A stretch of DNA of 21,436 nucleotides from JARYMI01 sp037444845 (GTDB lineage: Bacteria; Acidobacteriota; Aminicenantia; Aminicenantales; UBA8522): positions 1 to 21,436 of the forward strand of contig JBBILQ010000048.1 in NCBI GenBank assembly GCA_037444845.1, given 5' to 3'. Shown piece after piece: positions 12,835 through 21,403 of this stretch (position 1 is its first letter; the number at the start of each line of letters is the position of its first letter). Below the pieces are notes generated by a model. That model made no database searches and was not told where the DNA came from. It saw nothing but the letters and a program-made list of their open reading frames with translations. The position numbers and the translations under genes are program-made.

Positions 12835-14906
12835 CCCTTTTTGCTCCTTTGACTTTCGGCGATAAGCCTCTCAGCGATGAAAGCGGGGACTCTAACGTAC
12901 TTCAAAAACTCCATGGTGAACTCAGCTTTACCCTGAGTCAGGGACCGCAGGACCGTCGAATAGCCAAACATTTCGCTGAGCGGGACTTCGGCATCGACCC
13001 GGGCAAACATCCCGTCCTCGACCGAGCTGATGATAAGGCCGCGGCTCTGGTTGATGCTGGCAAAGATGTTGCCGACGAATTCCACTGGCCCTTCGACAGA
13101 AAGTTTCATGATCGGCTCGAGGATTTGCGGCTCGGCCTTCTCGTAGGCCTGCCAGAAGGCTCCTTGGGCAGCAGCCTGAAAGGCCGGGTCGGAGGAGTCA
13201 ACGGCGTGGGACTGGCCGTCCTTTAGCCTGACTCTAACTCCGACGATCGGAAATCCGATGAGCTTGCCTTTCTTGAGCGCGGCCTGAAAGCCCTTGTCGC
13301 AGGCGGGGATGAACTCTCGGGGAATCCGGCCTCCCTTGACTTCATTGACGAATTCATAATTCTTATCAGCCAGAGGCTCGATCGACCCGATGACCCGGCC
13401 GTACTGGCCGGCGCCGCCCGTTTGCTTTTTATGGGTGTAATCAAAATCAGCGGCTCGGGAGATCGACTCCCGGAAGGCCACTTCGGGCATCCCGGTTTCC
13501 AGGCTGACCCTGTATTCTCTTTTCATTCGCTCGAGATAGACATCTAAGTGAAGCTCGCCCATGCCCTGGATGATCGTCTGCCGGGATTCTGGGTCGACAT
13601 AGGAGCGGAACGTCGGGTCTTCTTTGGTAAAACGCTTGAGCGCCTTGGCCAGGTTATCAGCGGATTTATTGTCGGCGGGCGAGACGGCCAGGGAGATGAC
13701 GGGCTCGGGGACACGGATCGAAGACATGGCCAGGTTGAGGCCACGCCCGACGAAGGTGTCGCCGGAGAGACATTCTATGCCAAAGAGGGCGGCGATGTCG
13801 CCGGCCGACGCCTCGTCGATTTCTTCCATGCTGTCGGCGTGCATCCTGACCAGACGGCCAACGCGGAAATCCTGTCCAGAGCGGGAGTTGGTGAGCTCGG
13901 TTCCTGTGGCGATTCTTCCCTGGTAGACCCGGATATAGGTGAGTTGCCCGTAGGGGCCGTCTTCGAGCTTGAAAGCCAGCGCCACCGGGTTTGCCTGCGG
14001 ATCAGGCTTCAGCTTGACTTCTTTCCCATCTTCGAGGTTGAGGCCGGAGTTCTCGACCTCGCTCGGGTTGGGAAGGTACCGGACAACGGCGTCTAAAAGG
14101 AGTTGAATGCCCTTGTTTTTATAGGCGGAGCCCATAAGCACGGGCGTCAGCTCACGGGAAACGGTTCCCTTCCTGACGGCTTTGATGATGAGGTGTTCTG
14201 GCTCGCGGCCAGCCAGAATCGCCTCCGTCAATTCATCCGAAAATAGCGAGACCTCATTGAGCATCGCCTCCCGCCATTTCGTCGCCTCGGCCTTCAATTC
14301 CTGTGGAATCTCCTCCCGCCTGACGACATCACCCTGGGAGCCATCAAAATAGACGGCTTTCATCGAGACGAGGTCGATGAGGCCCTCAAACTGGCCTTCA
14401 AGCCCGATCGGAATCTGCATCAGGACGGCGTTCAGGCCAAGTTTCTCCTTGAGTTGAGCCTTGACCTTGTAAGGGTCAGCGCCGGACCGGTCAAGCTTGT
14501 TGATGAAAGCCAAGAAGGGGACCTTGTAGCGTCTGAGCTGGCGGTTAACGGTAAGGGTCTGCGATTGGACTCCGCCGACTGAGCAGAGAACGAGGGCGGC
14601 GCCGTCTAAGACGCGGAGCGCGCGCTCGACCTCGATGGTGAAATCGACATGGCCAGGCGTATCAATGATATTAACGGTGTGATCAAGCCAGGAGACGTTA
14701 GTAGCCGCCGAGGAGATCGTGATCCCTCTTTCTTTCTCCAGTTCCATCGAGTCCATGGTCGCGCCGACGCCGTCCCTGCCCTTGACTTCGTGCATGCGGT
14801 GGATTTTCTTGCAGTAAAAAAGGATGCGCTCCGTGAGAGTGGTCTTCCCCGAATCGATGTGGGCGCTGATGCCGATGTTGCGCAACCGCGCGATATCCTG
14901 ACTCAT
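12831..14906 (-). CDS. fusA: elongation factor G, mitochondrial/spd-type
   Basis: GTPase that drives tRNA-mRNA translocation on the ribosome. At 691 residues it has G1 AHIDSGKT (15-22), the G2 region GITI (61-64), G3 DTPGH (82-86) and G4 NKLD (136-139), then EF-G domains II to V ending in ATVLRSLTQGKAEFTMEF-like sequence (here STVLRSLTQGKAEF). G1 has Ser where most bacterial EF-Gs have Ala, and switch I contains MHEVKGRDGVGATMDSMELE. This pattern is characteristic of mitochondrial EF-G1 and the related spdEFG1 group of spirochaetes, planctomycetes and deltaproteobacteria. There is no strong Shine-Dalgarno; the start is preceded by a purine run. TATAAT at 14961-14966 could be its promoter. The P-loop ATPase follows with ATGA overlap. 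Lineages with this form usually carry a second EF-G elsewhere. Confidence 0.95.
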   Translation of the reverse strand: MSQDIARLRNIGISAHIDSGKTTLTERILFYCKKIHRMHEVKGRDGVGATMDSMELEKERGITISSAATNVSWLDHTVNIIDTPGHVDFTIEVERALRVLDGAALVLCSVGGVQSQTLTVNRQLRRYKVPFLAFINKLDRSGADPYKVKAQLKEKLGLNAVLMQIPIGLEGQFEGLIDLVSMKAVYFDGSQGDVVRREEIPQELKAEATKWREAMLNEVSLFSDELTEAILAGREPEHLIIKAVRKGTVSRELTPVLMGSAYKNKGIQLLLDAVVRYLPNPSEVENSGLNLEDGKEVKLKPDPQANPVALAFKLEDGPYGQLTYIRVYQGRIATGTELTNSRSGQDFRVGRLVRMHADSMEEIDEASAGDIAALFGIECLSGDTFVGRGLNLAMSSIRVPEPVISLAVSPADNKSADNLAKALKRFTKEDPTFRSYVDPESRQTIIQGMGELHLDVYLERMKREYRVSLETGMPEVAFRESISRAADFDYTHKKQTGGAGQYGRVIGSIEPLADKNYEFVNEVKGGRIPREFIPACDKGFQAALKKGKLIGFPIVGVRVRLKDGQSHAVDSSDPAFQAAAQGAFWQAYEKAEPQILEPIMKLSVEGPVEFVGNIFASINQSRGLIISSVEDGMFARVDAEVPLSEMFGYSTVLRSLTQGKAEFTMEFLKYVRVPAFIAERLIAESQRSKKG

Positions 14907-14960
14907 CTTTTTTCTTTTTTTTATTTCCTATTATTCCTCTTATTCCTCTATGAAAACTGT

Positions 14961-14966
14961 ATTATA
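14961..14966 (-). promoter_or_regulatory. possible -10 box upstream of fusA
   Basis: A perfect TATAAT on the minus strand lies about 55 bp before the fusA start, but no good -35 element is found 16-18 bp upstream. The leader that follows has three imperfect copies of AGAGGAATA (about 14922-14950) and an A/G-rich run in place of a standard ribosome site. Confidence 0.4.
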
Positions 14967-15003
14967 CCCCGAGGTCGCCTTTTTTCCTAATTCTTGAGTG
15001 TGG

Positions 15004-16002
15004 TTAGGAGATAAGGGGTTTGAGCGTGATGGCTCCCAGCCGGCTGAGCTCGCGAACGAGCCGTTCGTACATGTCCTCGCCGTCGTAGATGCCGATGATC
15101 GAGCCGCCCGAGCCAGCGAACTTGGCGGAGGCGCCGCAGCGCCGGGCTGTCTTGATCATATCCAGGTCGCCCTCGCTGATCCTCATGATCCGCGAGCGAA
15201 GGTCGAAGTTTTCGTTCATCAGCGCCGGCCATCTCGCAAAATCGCGGCGGAGATAACCTTCTCTGCCCTCAGCGGCGATTTCTGCCAGCCGGTTGAGCGC
15301 AGCTAACGTGACCGGGTCTTTTTTTTCGTAGGCCAATCGGATATCGCTGAGGGCTCGTCCGGACACTTTGCTCAGGTCTGGCTTGTAGGCCAGGTAAAGC
15401 GGCGGGAGAAGCTTCGTGTCGAGGCGCTCATAGAGACCATAGCCCCTTTCTTCAATCAGACGGCGGACAAGGTCCATATAAACGCATCCCTCATAAACCT
15501 GAACGACCCGGTCCATAAAACCGGCATTGATGCCTAACTCGTCCAGTTCAGCTCGAAGCGCCAGCGTCGGCTGGAGCTCGACGGGGATGTCCACATCATA
15601 AAACGCCATCAACGCGCGCAAGGCGGCGACGATGATGGCGCTTGAGCCACCCAACCCTACCTGGCGCGGGATCGCAGATTCATACCAGACGATGAAATTC
15701 TTTTCCTCGACTGGAATTTTCCGGCTCTGGCAGTAGTCAAAAAAAACCTTGATAGCTGCCTTGATGAGAGGCCTGCCGCCGTGGTATCCGTAGAGGTCAA
15801 TTTTTTCGAGGAGCTCTTTTTCGTTTTTGTGGATTTCGAGCTCATCCTCTGACGCGCAGATTCTGAGATCACGGGATTCGCTCATCCAGACGCGAGCCGA
15901 GAAGTTCTTGATGACGACGGCAATCGCCCTTCCATAATACCCGTCCGAAGGATTCCCTAATAGCCCGGCTCTGGCGTAGGCTTCAGCAACGATCCTCATC
16001 AT
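15004..16002 (-). CDS. GHMP-family sugar kinase, glucuronokinase-like
   Basis: A 332-residue small-molecule kinase. The N-terminal ARAGLLGNPSDGYYGRAIA and the ATP-binding IPRQVGLGGSSAIIVAALRAL (motif 2) closely recall plant glucuronokinase, which makes glucuronate-1-phosphate. The C-terminal GHMP motif AKFAGSGGSIIGI is present, so it should be active. The substrate may be glucuronate, another uronate or a related sugar. The start is one of two adjacent ATGs (16002 or 15999). It begins 13 bp after the POT transporter and is likely in the S9-POT transcript. The link between a sugar kinase and peptide uptake is not obvious. Family assignment is firm and the substrate is inference. Confidence 0.82.
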   Translation of the reverse strand: MMRIVAEAYARAGLLGNPSDGYYGRAIAVVIKNFSARVWMSESRDLRICASEDELEIHKNEKELLEKIDLYGYHGGRPLIKAAIKVFFDYCQSRKIPVEEKNFIVWYESAIPRQVGLGGSSAIIVAALRALMAFYDVDIPVELQPTLALRAELDELGINAGFMDRVVQVYEGCVYMDLVRRLIEERGYGLYERLDTKLLPPLYLAYKPDLSKVSGRALSDIRLAYEKKDPVTLAALNRLAEIAAEGREGYLRRDFARWPALMNENFDLRSRIMRISEGDLDMIKTARRCGASAKFAGSGGSIIGIYDGEDMYERLVRELSRLGAITLKPLIS

Positions 16003-16015
16003 TTCTCTAAAATTT

Positions 16016-17305
16016 TTACTCCGTCATTTCCTTGAATTCCCCCCAGAGCCTGGTGAAGAGCGTGATGACAATCATGCCCAGGGTGAAGTGGCCGGCGAGG
16101 GTGAACCATATGTATTCGGGGTGATTGATCTTCTGGAAGGTGCCGTAGATAGAGGTGTAGACAACGCCGCTCAACGCGCCGCCAATCCCAAGGGCCAGAA
16201 AATTCGAGCCCATGTAAAGGCCAGCCTTTTCTTTCGGCGCGATCCAGGTAATATACTCCTGGATGCGAGGCGATGAGATCATCTCGCCCACGGCGAAGAG
16301 CAAGATCCCGAGAAAAACCCAACCAGGAGCACCGATCTTGGCCAACCCGAGGAAAAAATAGCCGGCCGTGCCGACCGAGAGGCCAAAAAGGAAGGAGGGA
16401 ATGGATTTGAACCGTTCAAAAATCCTGGAAACGAAAACCTGAAGAATCATGACCAGATAGCCCGTGTGAGAGATGGTCTCGCCCAGGATCCGCCTTGTTC
16501 CCTCTTCGTCGCGCTGGGACAAGAAGTTTGCCACAGCGCTTCCCAGCACACTCTTAATATTGAGGTAAAGCTTTGCCGAGTCGAGCGTCCTGTCGACATA
16601 GAGGGCGAGCAGGTTAAAGAAAGCCCAAAACGGGAGCCAGAAGAATAACCCTAAAAGCACCAGAAAGATCGCAAACTTGACATCCGAAAGCGCGATGGCC
16701 AGGTCTCTGAACTTCTGCTTCAGCGTCACGCCCTCGATTTCCCGCTTCGGCTCCTTATAAAAGAAAATTGTGATGAGGAGCATCAGAGCAATGGCGATAG
16801 CTGCTGCGATAAAGGCATAGTCCCATGAAATCGCCCGCAACCGACCGGCGATGAGCGGGCCGAAGGAGGCGCCGATGTTGACCATGGCATAGAAAATGCC
16901 GAACCCGAGGGTTTTGTTGGTCTGATCCGTTACGGCACGCACGGTGCCAGAAATGAGCGGCTTGAAAATCCCGGCAGCCAGGCCAATGCTGAGCATGGTC
17001 AGGGCGATCCCGGAGAATGACCTGGTCAGGATGAGGAGCATGATCGAGGGAAGATAAGCAACATAGGAGACAATCAGGACCTTCTTGAACCCAAACCTGT
17101 CGGCAAAAGTCCCTGAGATGACCGGGATGACGTATGAGATGAGCAGAAAAAGGCTCTGGACGATGCCGAGCTGGGCTTTTGTGTAGCCTAAATATTCCAT
17201 GTAAATGCCGAACCCCATGTAGATGCCGTAATAGGCAAAGCGTTCCAAAACCTCGATGGAGTTGGCGACCCAGAAAACGTCCGGAAAGCGGGTTCTTTTG
17301 GCCAT
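16016..17305 (-). CDS. POT/PTR-type proton-coupled transporter (MFS)
   Basis: A 429-residue polytopic membrane protein with about 12 hydrophobic segments. The N-terminal helix carries the ExxER motif of proton-coupled oligopeptide transporters (E18, E21, R22 in EVLERFAYYG). The loop GTFADRFGFKK is the MFS signature after helix 2, and GIFKPLISGTV follows the POT pattern. It probably imports di- or tripeptides with protons. The start is 9 bp after the S9 peptidase stop, so the two form an operon that could take up the peptidase products. Substrate is inferred from family and context; other small solutes are possible. Confidence 0.83.
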   Translation of the reverse strand: MAKRTRFPDVFWVANSIEVLERFAYYGIYMGFGIYMEYLGYTKAQLGIVQSLFLLISYVIPVISGTFADRFGFKKVLIVSYVAYLPSIMLLILTRSFSGIALTMLSIGLAAGIFKPLISGTVRAVTDQTNKTLGFGIFYAMVNIGASFGPLIAGRLRAISWDYAFIAAAIAIALMLLITIFFYKEPKREIEGVTLKQKFRDLAIALSDVKFAIFLVLLGLFFWLPFWAFFNLLALYVDRTLDSAKLYLNIKSVLGSAVANFLSQRDEEGTRRILGETISHTGYLVMILQVFVSRIFERFKSIPSFLFGLSVGTAGYFFLGLAKIGAPGWVFLGILLFAVGEMISSPRIQEYITWIAPKEKAGLYMGSNFLALGIGGALSGVVYTSIYGTFQKINHPEYIWFTLAGHFTLGMIVITLFTRLWGEFKEMTE

Positions 17306-17314
17306 CTTGAACTC

Positions 17315-20122
17315 CTATTTCCCCTGATAAGGAATACCCTTGGTAATCCAGTCCGGAGCGGGAAGGCCCTTGAGATAATGGTCCAGGTACTCTTTCATCC
17401 TGATCGAATAGTCCAGCTTGTTCGGGTATTTCTGAGGATGATGCCCCTCTCCCCGGTACTGAAGAAAAATACAGTCCTTGCCGAGCCGCCGCAAAGCCAG
17501 ATAGAGCTCGATGCCCTGCTCCCAGGGCACGGCGCCGTCTTCATCCCCGAACATGAGAAGGAGCGGCGTATGGATACGGTCGGCGAAGAAAACGGGCGAA
17601 TTCTCGATATAACGCTCTGGCACGTCCCAGAGGCTGCCGCCAATCCGGCTTTGCGCCTTTTCGTACTGCCACTGCCTGGCCAGCCCTGATTCCCACCGGA
17701 TGCCGCTATAGGCGCTCGTCATGTTGGCCACCGCCGCTCCGGCGATGGCGGCCCGGAATATGTTGGTCTGGGTAACGACAAAGGCGGTCTGGTAGCCGCT
17801 CCAGGAATGGCCGTGCAGGGCAATGGCCTTCGGGTCGGCAATTCCCATGTCAATGATTTTTTGCACTCCTGGAATTAGGCACTTGGCAGCTGAGAGGCCG
17901 GGCCGGCCCGTCTCATAGACGATGTCGGGAAGGAAAATGGCATAACCGTTGCTCGCATAGAACGGAAAACAGGGCCTGTGGTTGACGACCACCTCGTTAA
18001 ACTCATAGAGCCGCTGTGAGAATTTTTCATAGAAATAGACGAGCACAGGATAGCGCTTGCCGGGCTCATAATTTCCCGGCTTGATTAAAACGCCCTGGAG
18101 TGGCAGGCCGTCAAGGCTCAGCCACTCGACGATCTCTGCGGATCCCCAGGCAAAATCTTTGACTTGCGGGTTTATGTCGGTGAGCCGGCGGGCCTCCGTA
18201 AGGTCAAGCCTGCTCGTCCAGATATCTGGAAATTCATCGTAGCTCTCACGGGTAAAAATGAGGAGGTCGGCTTTCTTTGCCTTGGCCAGGAAGGTGTAAC
18301 GCTTTTTCTCCTCGATAAGGCCCTTTGCTCCCGTTGAGGCGATATTGGCCGCATAAAAACCCGAATGCTTGAGACGGTTATGGTAAGCGGAAAGCAGAAG
18401 GTTCTGGTTTTTCTTGAAGAATTTTTCCTCAGGGTCGAGGCGGATGACGCGGAACGTAAGCTCAGCTTTCCGGCCGGCTTGCCCCGTTAAGTTCACAGCC
18501 TCTTCTCTCTTCGTTGCCATTTTCCATATGTCATACCGGTCATAGAGAAGCACGCCGCTTTCGTCTTCAAGCCATCCGGCCAGGCCGTAGGGACGAGGTT
18601 CTTGCGGGACGTCGTTCTCTTCATTGAAGAAAGCGACCGGCAGCGTCGCTGTCAGGTTGCGGCTCGTCCCCGAAACCGAGTCGTAAAGATGCCAGTTTCG
18701 CTCGTTGAAATAGAGGACATAGCGTCCTTGAGGCGAAAGGGAGGCTCTCGCCCTCTGCCGGGCTATAATCTTTTTTTTCTGACCGCTAACCATATCAACA
18801 AGCCAGATGTCGTCATAGTTCCCGTCCCAGGTTATTTCCTTGAGATACGGAACATTAGAGAAGCCCATGGCGAAGCGGGCGTTCTCGGGAATCTCGACTT
18901 CCGGCACCCCCCTGTCGGCCAGAGGAACCATTCTTCCCGAATCCGTATGATAGACCGCCACGTACGTTTTTTCTTTGAGCTGACCCCAGTGTTTTTTCTG
19001 GTGAGGGATAATCCGCGGGTCGTTCCAGTGCCAGACATCAACTTCTCTTTTTTCCAGGATACGGTCAAGGTTAAAAAGGTCAACTTCCTGCGTTTCTTTA
19101 GCCTCTGTCTCGGCTTCGCGCTTGAGGTCGAACATCTCTTTTGGTTCCAGTCCGAAAAAGATGCGCCGGCCGTCTTTTGACCAGACGAGCTTATTTTTTG
19201 AAGGAATGATCCAATCCGCAGGCATTTTCTCTTCTGACGCCGCCAGAAGAGATTTTCCTGTTCTGGCGTCCCAAAGCCAAAGAGAAGCTGGTTCTGCGTT
19301 CCCTTTCTCATCAGCCGAAGCCGCCAGGAAAGCCAGCGTGCTTCCTTCTTTTGGCCAGGAAAGTTGGCTGTAAATCCCCCGTTCAGCTTTGGCGATGGTC
19401 ATGGGTGGCGTTTCCTCTTTTCTCAAATCGAGACAGAAAAGCCCGTTCCCCTTCCCGTCCGGTTCGGCCACGGCATACGCCAAATATTTTCCAGATTCAT
19501 CAAAGGAAAAAGAGAGGACATTTAAAACCCGGGTCTCCTTCCCTGAGGAAAGAAGCCTAAGGACAAGCGGCGTACCGACCTCTTTTAATTTTGGCTTCGG
19601 CTTTTCTTTTTCAGCCTCGCTTTGGTCTTTCTTTTCTTCTTTCTTCTCCTCATCTTTAAAGAGATGATAAGCCAGCCAGGCGGAGTCTCCAGAGAACGAG
19701 AATTTCTCCACCTTTTCAAATGTCTCGATCTTTCCACTCATCAAATCAAGGAGGGCAAGGCCGGGCTTGGGTTTTTCTTTTCCTGCTTTCTCCAGGTCCG
19801 CGGCCTTTGGCTTCAGTGGAGCGGCAAGCCAACGTGAGTCGGGAGAGAAGTGAGGCTTGCTGCCACGCCCAATCGTGAACGTTTGGTCTTTCTGGGTGCT
19901 TTTAACCAGGGCCTCGCCGTCGCCTCTATCGGGCTGAGCCGTGAAGGCTATCCAGATGCCGTTTTCCGAGATGACGGGGTCGGCGATGGTCCTGAATTTC
20001 ATGATGTCCTCGAACGTGAGGGCATTTTTTCCCTGGTCAACTGGCTGGGCCAACGCTGGAAAAATAATCACAAGAGCTAAGGTGAGAATTAAAATTTTGA
20101 CGGTTTTGTTTGATAGAGACAT
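17315..20122 (-). CDS. exported S9 family (prolyl oligopeptidase-type) serine peptidase
   Basis: A 935-residue secreted or periplasmic peptidase. ATG 20122 is preceded by AAAGGAGG about 10 bp upstream and opens a signal peptide (KTVKILILTLALVIIFPALA). The 15-codon longer start at 20167 would bury it. A beta-propeller-like N-terminal region (several WLAY-, SWLLD-like blades) precedes the alpha/beta-hydrolase domain. The triad is Ser773 in GHSWSG, Asp862 in GDEDGAVPW and His894 in GEGHHP. The glycine usually two after the nucleophile is Ser here (GxSxSG). The propeller carries Lys/Glu-rich loops. It is first in an operon with the POT transporter and GHMP kinase and is driven by the promoter at 20202-20230. 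Confidence 0.93.
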   Translation of the reverse strand: MSLSNKTVKILILTLALVIIFPALAQPVDQGKNALTFEDIMKFRTIADPVISENGIWIAFTAQPDRGDGEALVKSTQKDQTFTIGRGSKPHFSPDSRWLAAPLKPKAADLEKAGKEKPKPGLALLDLMSGKIETFEKVEKFSFSGDSAWLAYHLFKDEEKKEEKKDQSEAEKEKPKPKLKEVGTPLVLRLLSSGKETRVLNVLSFSFDESGKYLAYAVAEPDGKGNGLFCLDLRKEETPPMTIAKAERGIYSQLSWPKEGSTLAFLAASADEKGNAEPASLWLWDARTGKSLLAASEEKMPADWIIPSKNKLVWSKDGRRIFFGLEPKEMFDLKREAETEAKETQEVDLFNLDRILEKREVDVWHWNDPRIIPHQKKHWGQLKEKTYVAVYHTDSGRMVPLADRGVPEVEIPENARFAMGFSNVPYLKEITWDGNYDDIWLVDMVSGQKKKIIARQRARASLSPQGRYVLYFNERNWHLYDSVSGTSRNLTATLPVAFFNEENDVPQEPRPYGLAGWLEDESGVLLYDRYDIWKMATKREEAVNLTGQAGRKAELTFRVIRLDPEEKFFKKNQNLLLSAYHNRLKHSGFYAANIASTGAKGLIEEKKRYTFLAKAKKADLLIFTRESYDEFPDIWTSRLDLTEARRLTDINPQVKDFAWGSAEIVEWLSLDGLPLQGVLIKPGNYEPGKRYPVLVYFYEKFSQRLYEFNEVVVNHRPCFPFYASNGYAIFLPDIVYETGRPGLSAAKCLIPGVQKIIDMGIADPKAIALHGHSWSGYQTAFVVTQTNIFRAAIAGAAVANMTSAYSGIRWESGLARQWQYEKAQSRIGGSLWDVPERYIENSPVFFADRIHTPLLLMFGDEDGAVPWEQGIELYLALRRLGKDCIFLQYRGEGHHPQKYPNKLDYSIRMKEYLDHYLKGLPAPDWITKGIPYQGK

Positions 20123-20201
20123 TTTGGAAGAACCTCCTTTATGCTCTGAAATACAAAGACAGGCCACCTCATAAGGAATTAGCTGGACTTTTTAGGGATG
20201 G

Positions 20202-20230
20202 TTTATATCACATGATTTTGCTGATGGCAA
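20202..20230 (-). promoter_or_regulatory. promoter of the S9-POT-kinase operon
   Basis: Minus strand TTGCCA (20230-20225), 17 bp, TATAAA (20207-20202), giving a start near 20195 and a leader of about 70 nt. It lies where the protease part of the adjacent M48-like gene would be if that gene were complete. Confidence 0.55.
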
Positions 20231-20242
20231 ATTCAGCTGAGT

Positions 20243-21124
20243 TTGACCTTGAGTCGGCTTTTTAACTCCCATCCTCCCTTGATGAACCGGCTCAAGCTTC
20301 TGGCCAGAATGGCGGGTCTGGAGCCGACGCATATCATCCAGCAGGTTTGGGAAGGACAAAAACTCAGGACGGAAGCCAGGACCAGGCTTTATGCATCCGA
20401 TGAACACGGCCCGGGAACCGCAAGCGGCGAAGAGGTGGAGATGGCAACCTCACCCTGTCAAAATAAAACCTGGCTTATCCAGGACTCCAAGGGAAAATGG
20501 CAGGGTCCGTTTGACCTCGAGGAACTTCTCTTTCTCCCTTATTTCACCTCCCTTAGGCTTACCAAGTGCATTCCGGAAAACTTGACTGGCCAGGCCCGGG
20601 AATTCGCTCAAATCAGGGTGGCCCTGGAGAGGCTAAGGAAAAAGAAGCCAGTGGACCCGTCGAAAAAAGACCGCTGTCCCCGTTGCCAGGTGCCGCTCAG
20701 CGACAGTTTTTATGAAAGCGTGGAAATGAAAACCTGCCCTCGTTGCGGCGGAAAGCTGGTCGATTCAGCCAAGACGGAGCGTATCCTGCTGCGCCGGGAG
20801 TTCGACTTTTCTCAAAGCTTGACCGAGAAGGCCAAGGCCTTTAAAAAGGAATTCCTGCTTAACCCCATGAAAAAGCAGAGGGAAAAAGAAAAAAAGAATC
20901 GCGCGTATGCCTGCCCTAACTGCGGGTACCGGATGGTGACGAGGCCATATAACTACCAGTATTTTGTCCCGGTGGAAAAGTGCCTGGCCTGCGGCCAGAT
21001 CTGGTTTGATGCCGACGAGCTGGAAATTCTTCAGGCTCTCATCGAGAGGAAGGCCAAACGACTTGTTAGCAAGATAGAGATATGGACTGCCTATAAACGT
21101 TTCTGTTTTGCTGTGCCGTGCTGA
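20243..21124 (+). CDS. C-terminal part of an HtpX-like M48 peptidase with zinc ribbons (N-terminus missing)
   Basis: An open frame of 293 codons whose first residues LFNSHPPLMNRLKLLARMAG correspond to the final helix of M48/HtpX metalloproteases (consensus like LFSTHPPxxERIRRL). The rest is WLIQDSKGKWQGPFDLEEL (GYF-like), then zinc ribbon 1 (CPRCQVPL, CPRCGGKLVD) and zinc ribbon 2 (CPNCGYRM, CLACGQIWFDADELE), a zf-TFIIB pattern. The HExxH catalytic part is absent and an in-frame stop lies at 20222-20224, so this is either a 5'-truncated remnant or a reused tail. The start is uncertain. TTG 20243 is the longest option, ATG 20282 is possible, and ATG 20442 has GAGGTGGAG before it. Peptidase activity is not expected. 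Confidence 0.65.
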   Translation: MTLSRLFNSHPPLMNRLKLLARMAGLEPTHIIQQVWEGQKLRTEARTRLYASDEHGPGTASGEEVEMATSPCQNKTWLIQDSKGKWQGPFDLEELLFLPYFTSLRLTKCIPENLTGQAREFAQIRVALERLRKKKPVDPSKKDRCPRCQVPLSDSFYESVEMKTCPRCGGKLVDSAKTERILLRREFDFSQSLTEKAKAFKKEFLLNPMKKQREKEKKNRAYACPNCGYRMVTRPYNYQYFVPVEKCLACGQIWFDADELEILQALIERKAKRLVSKIEIWTAYKRFCFAVPC

Positions 21125-21259
21125 GCTGGCTTAAAGCTTGGGGAAGTAGTAGAATATAATTTTAGAAAGAGATATTAGCCTTTAGATGAGAATATTTAGG
21201 GCTTCCGGTACGTCCTTAATAAAGCAATAATTCTATAGAAAGAACTGTGATGTTTGGAA

Positions 21260-21403
21260 ATGAAAACGCATCATAAGATTATCATAGGCGATTCAAGATG
21301 GATGAAAGAGTTAGAAAACCAATCGGTCCATCTCATTGTTACCTCTCCGCCCTACTGGCAATTGAAGGACTATGGAGAGGGAAATGAAAACTCCCCGGGC
21401 TAA
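21260..21403 (+). pseudogene. N-terminal fragment of a site-specific DNA methyltransferase
   Basis: ATG 21260 opens 47 codons. IIIGDSRWMKELENQSVHLI followed by TSPPYWQLKDYG is the start of an amino-methyltransferase (N4-cytosine or N6-adenine). GDS is the typical opening, and SPPYW is catalytic motif IV. In relatives the protein continues for 250 or more residues, but here homology ends after YGEGNE and the frame stops at 21401-21403 within a GC-rich hairpin (21393-21412). The gene therefore looks interrupted by an inserted element. The window ends 33 bases later, so the other half cannot be seen. Confidence 0.62.

Noticed and set aside
14922..14950. AGAGGAATA tandem copies before fusA as a riboswitch
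   Set aside because: Only a short purine-rich repeat with no conserved aptamer-like pairing; best described as leader sequence.
20123..20167. Longer start of the S9 peptidase at 20167
   Set aside because: ATG 20122 has a strong AAAGGAGG and exposes the signal peptide.
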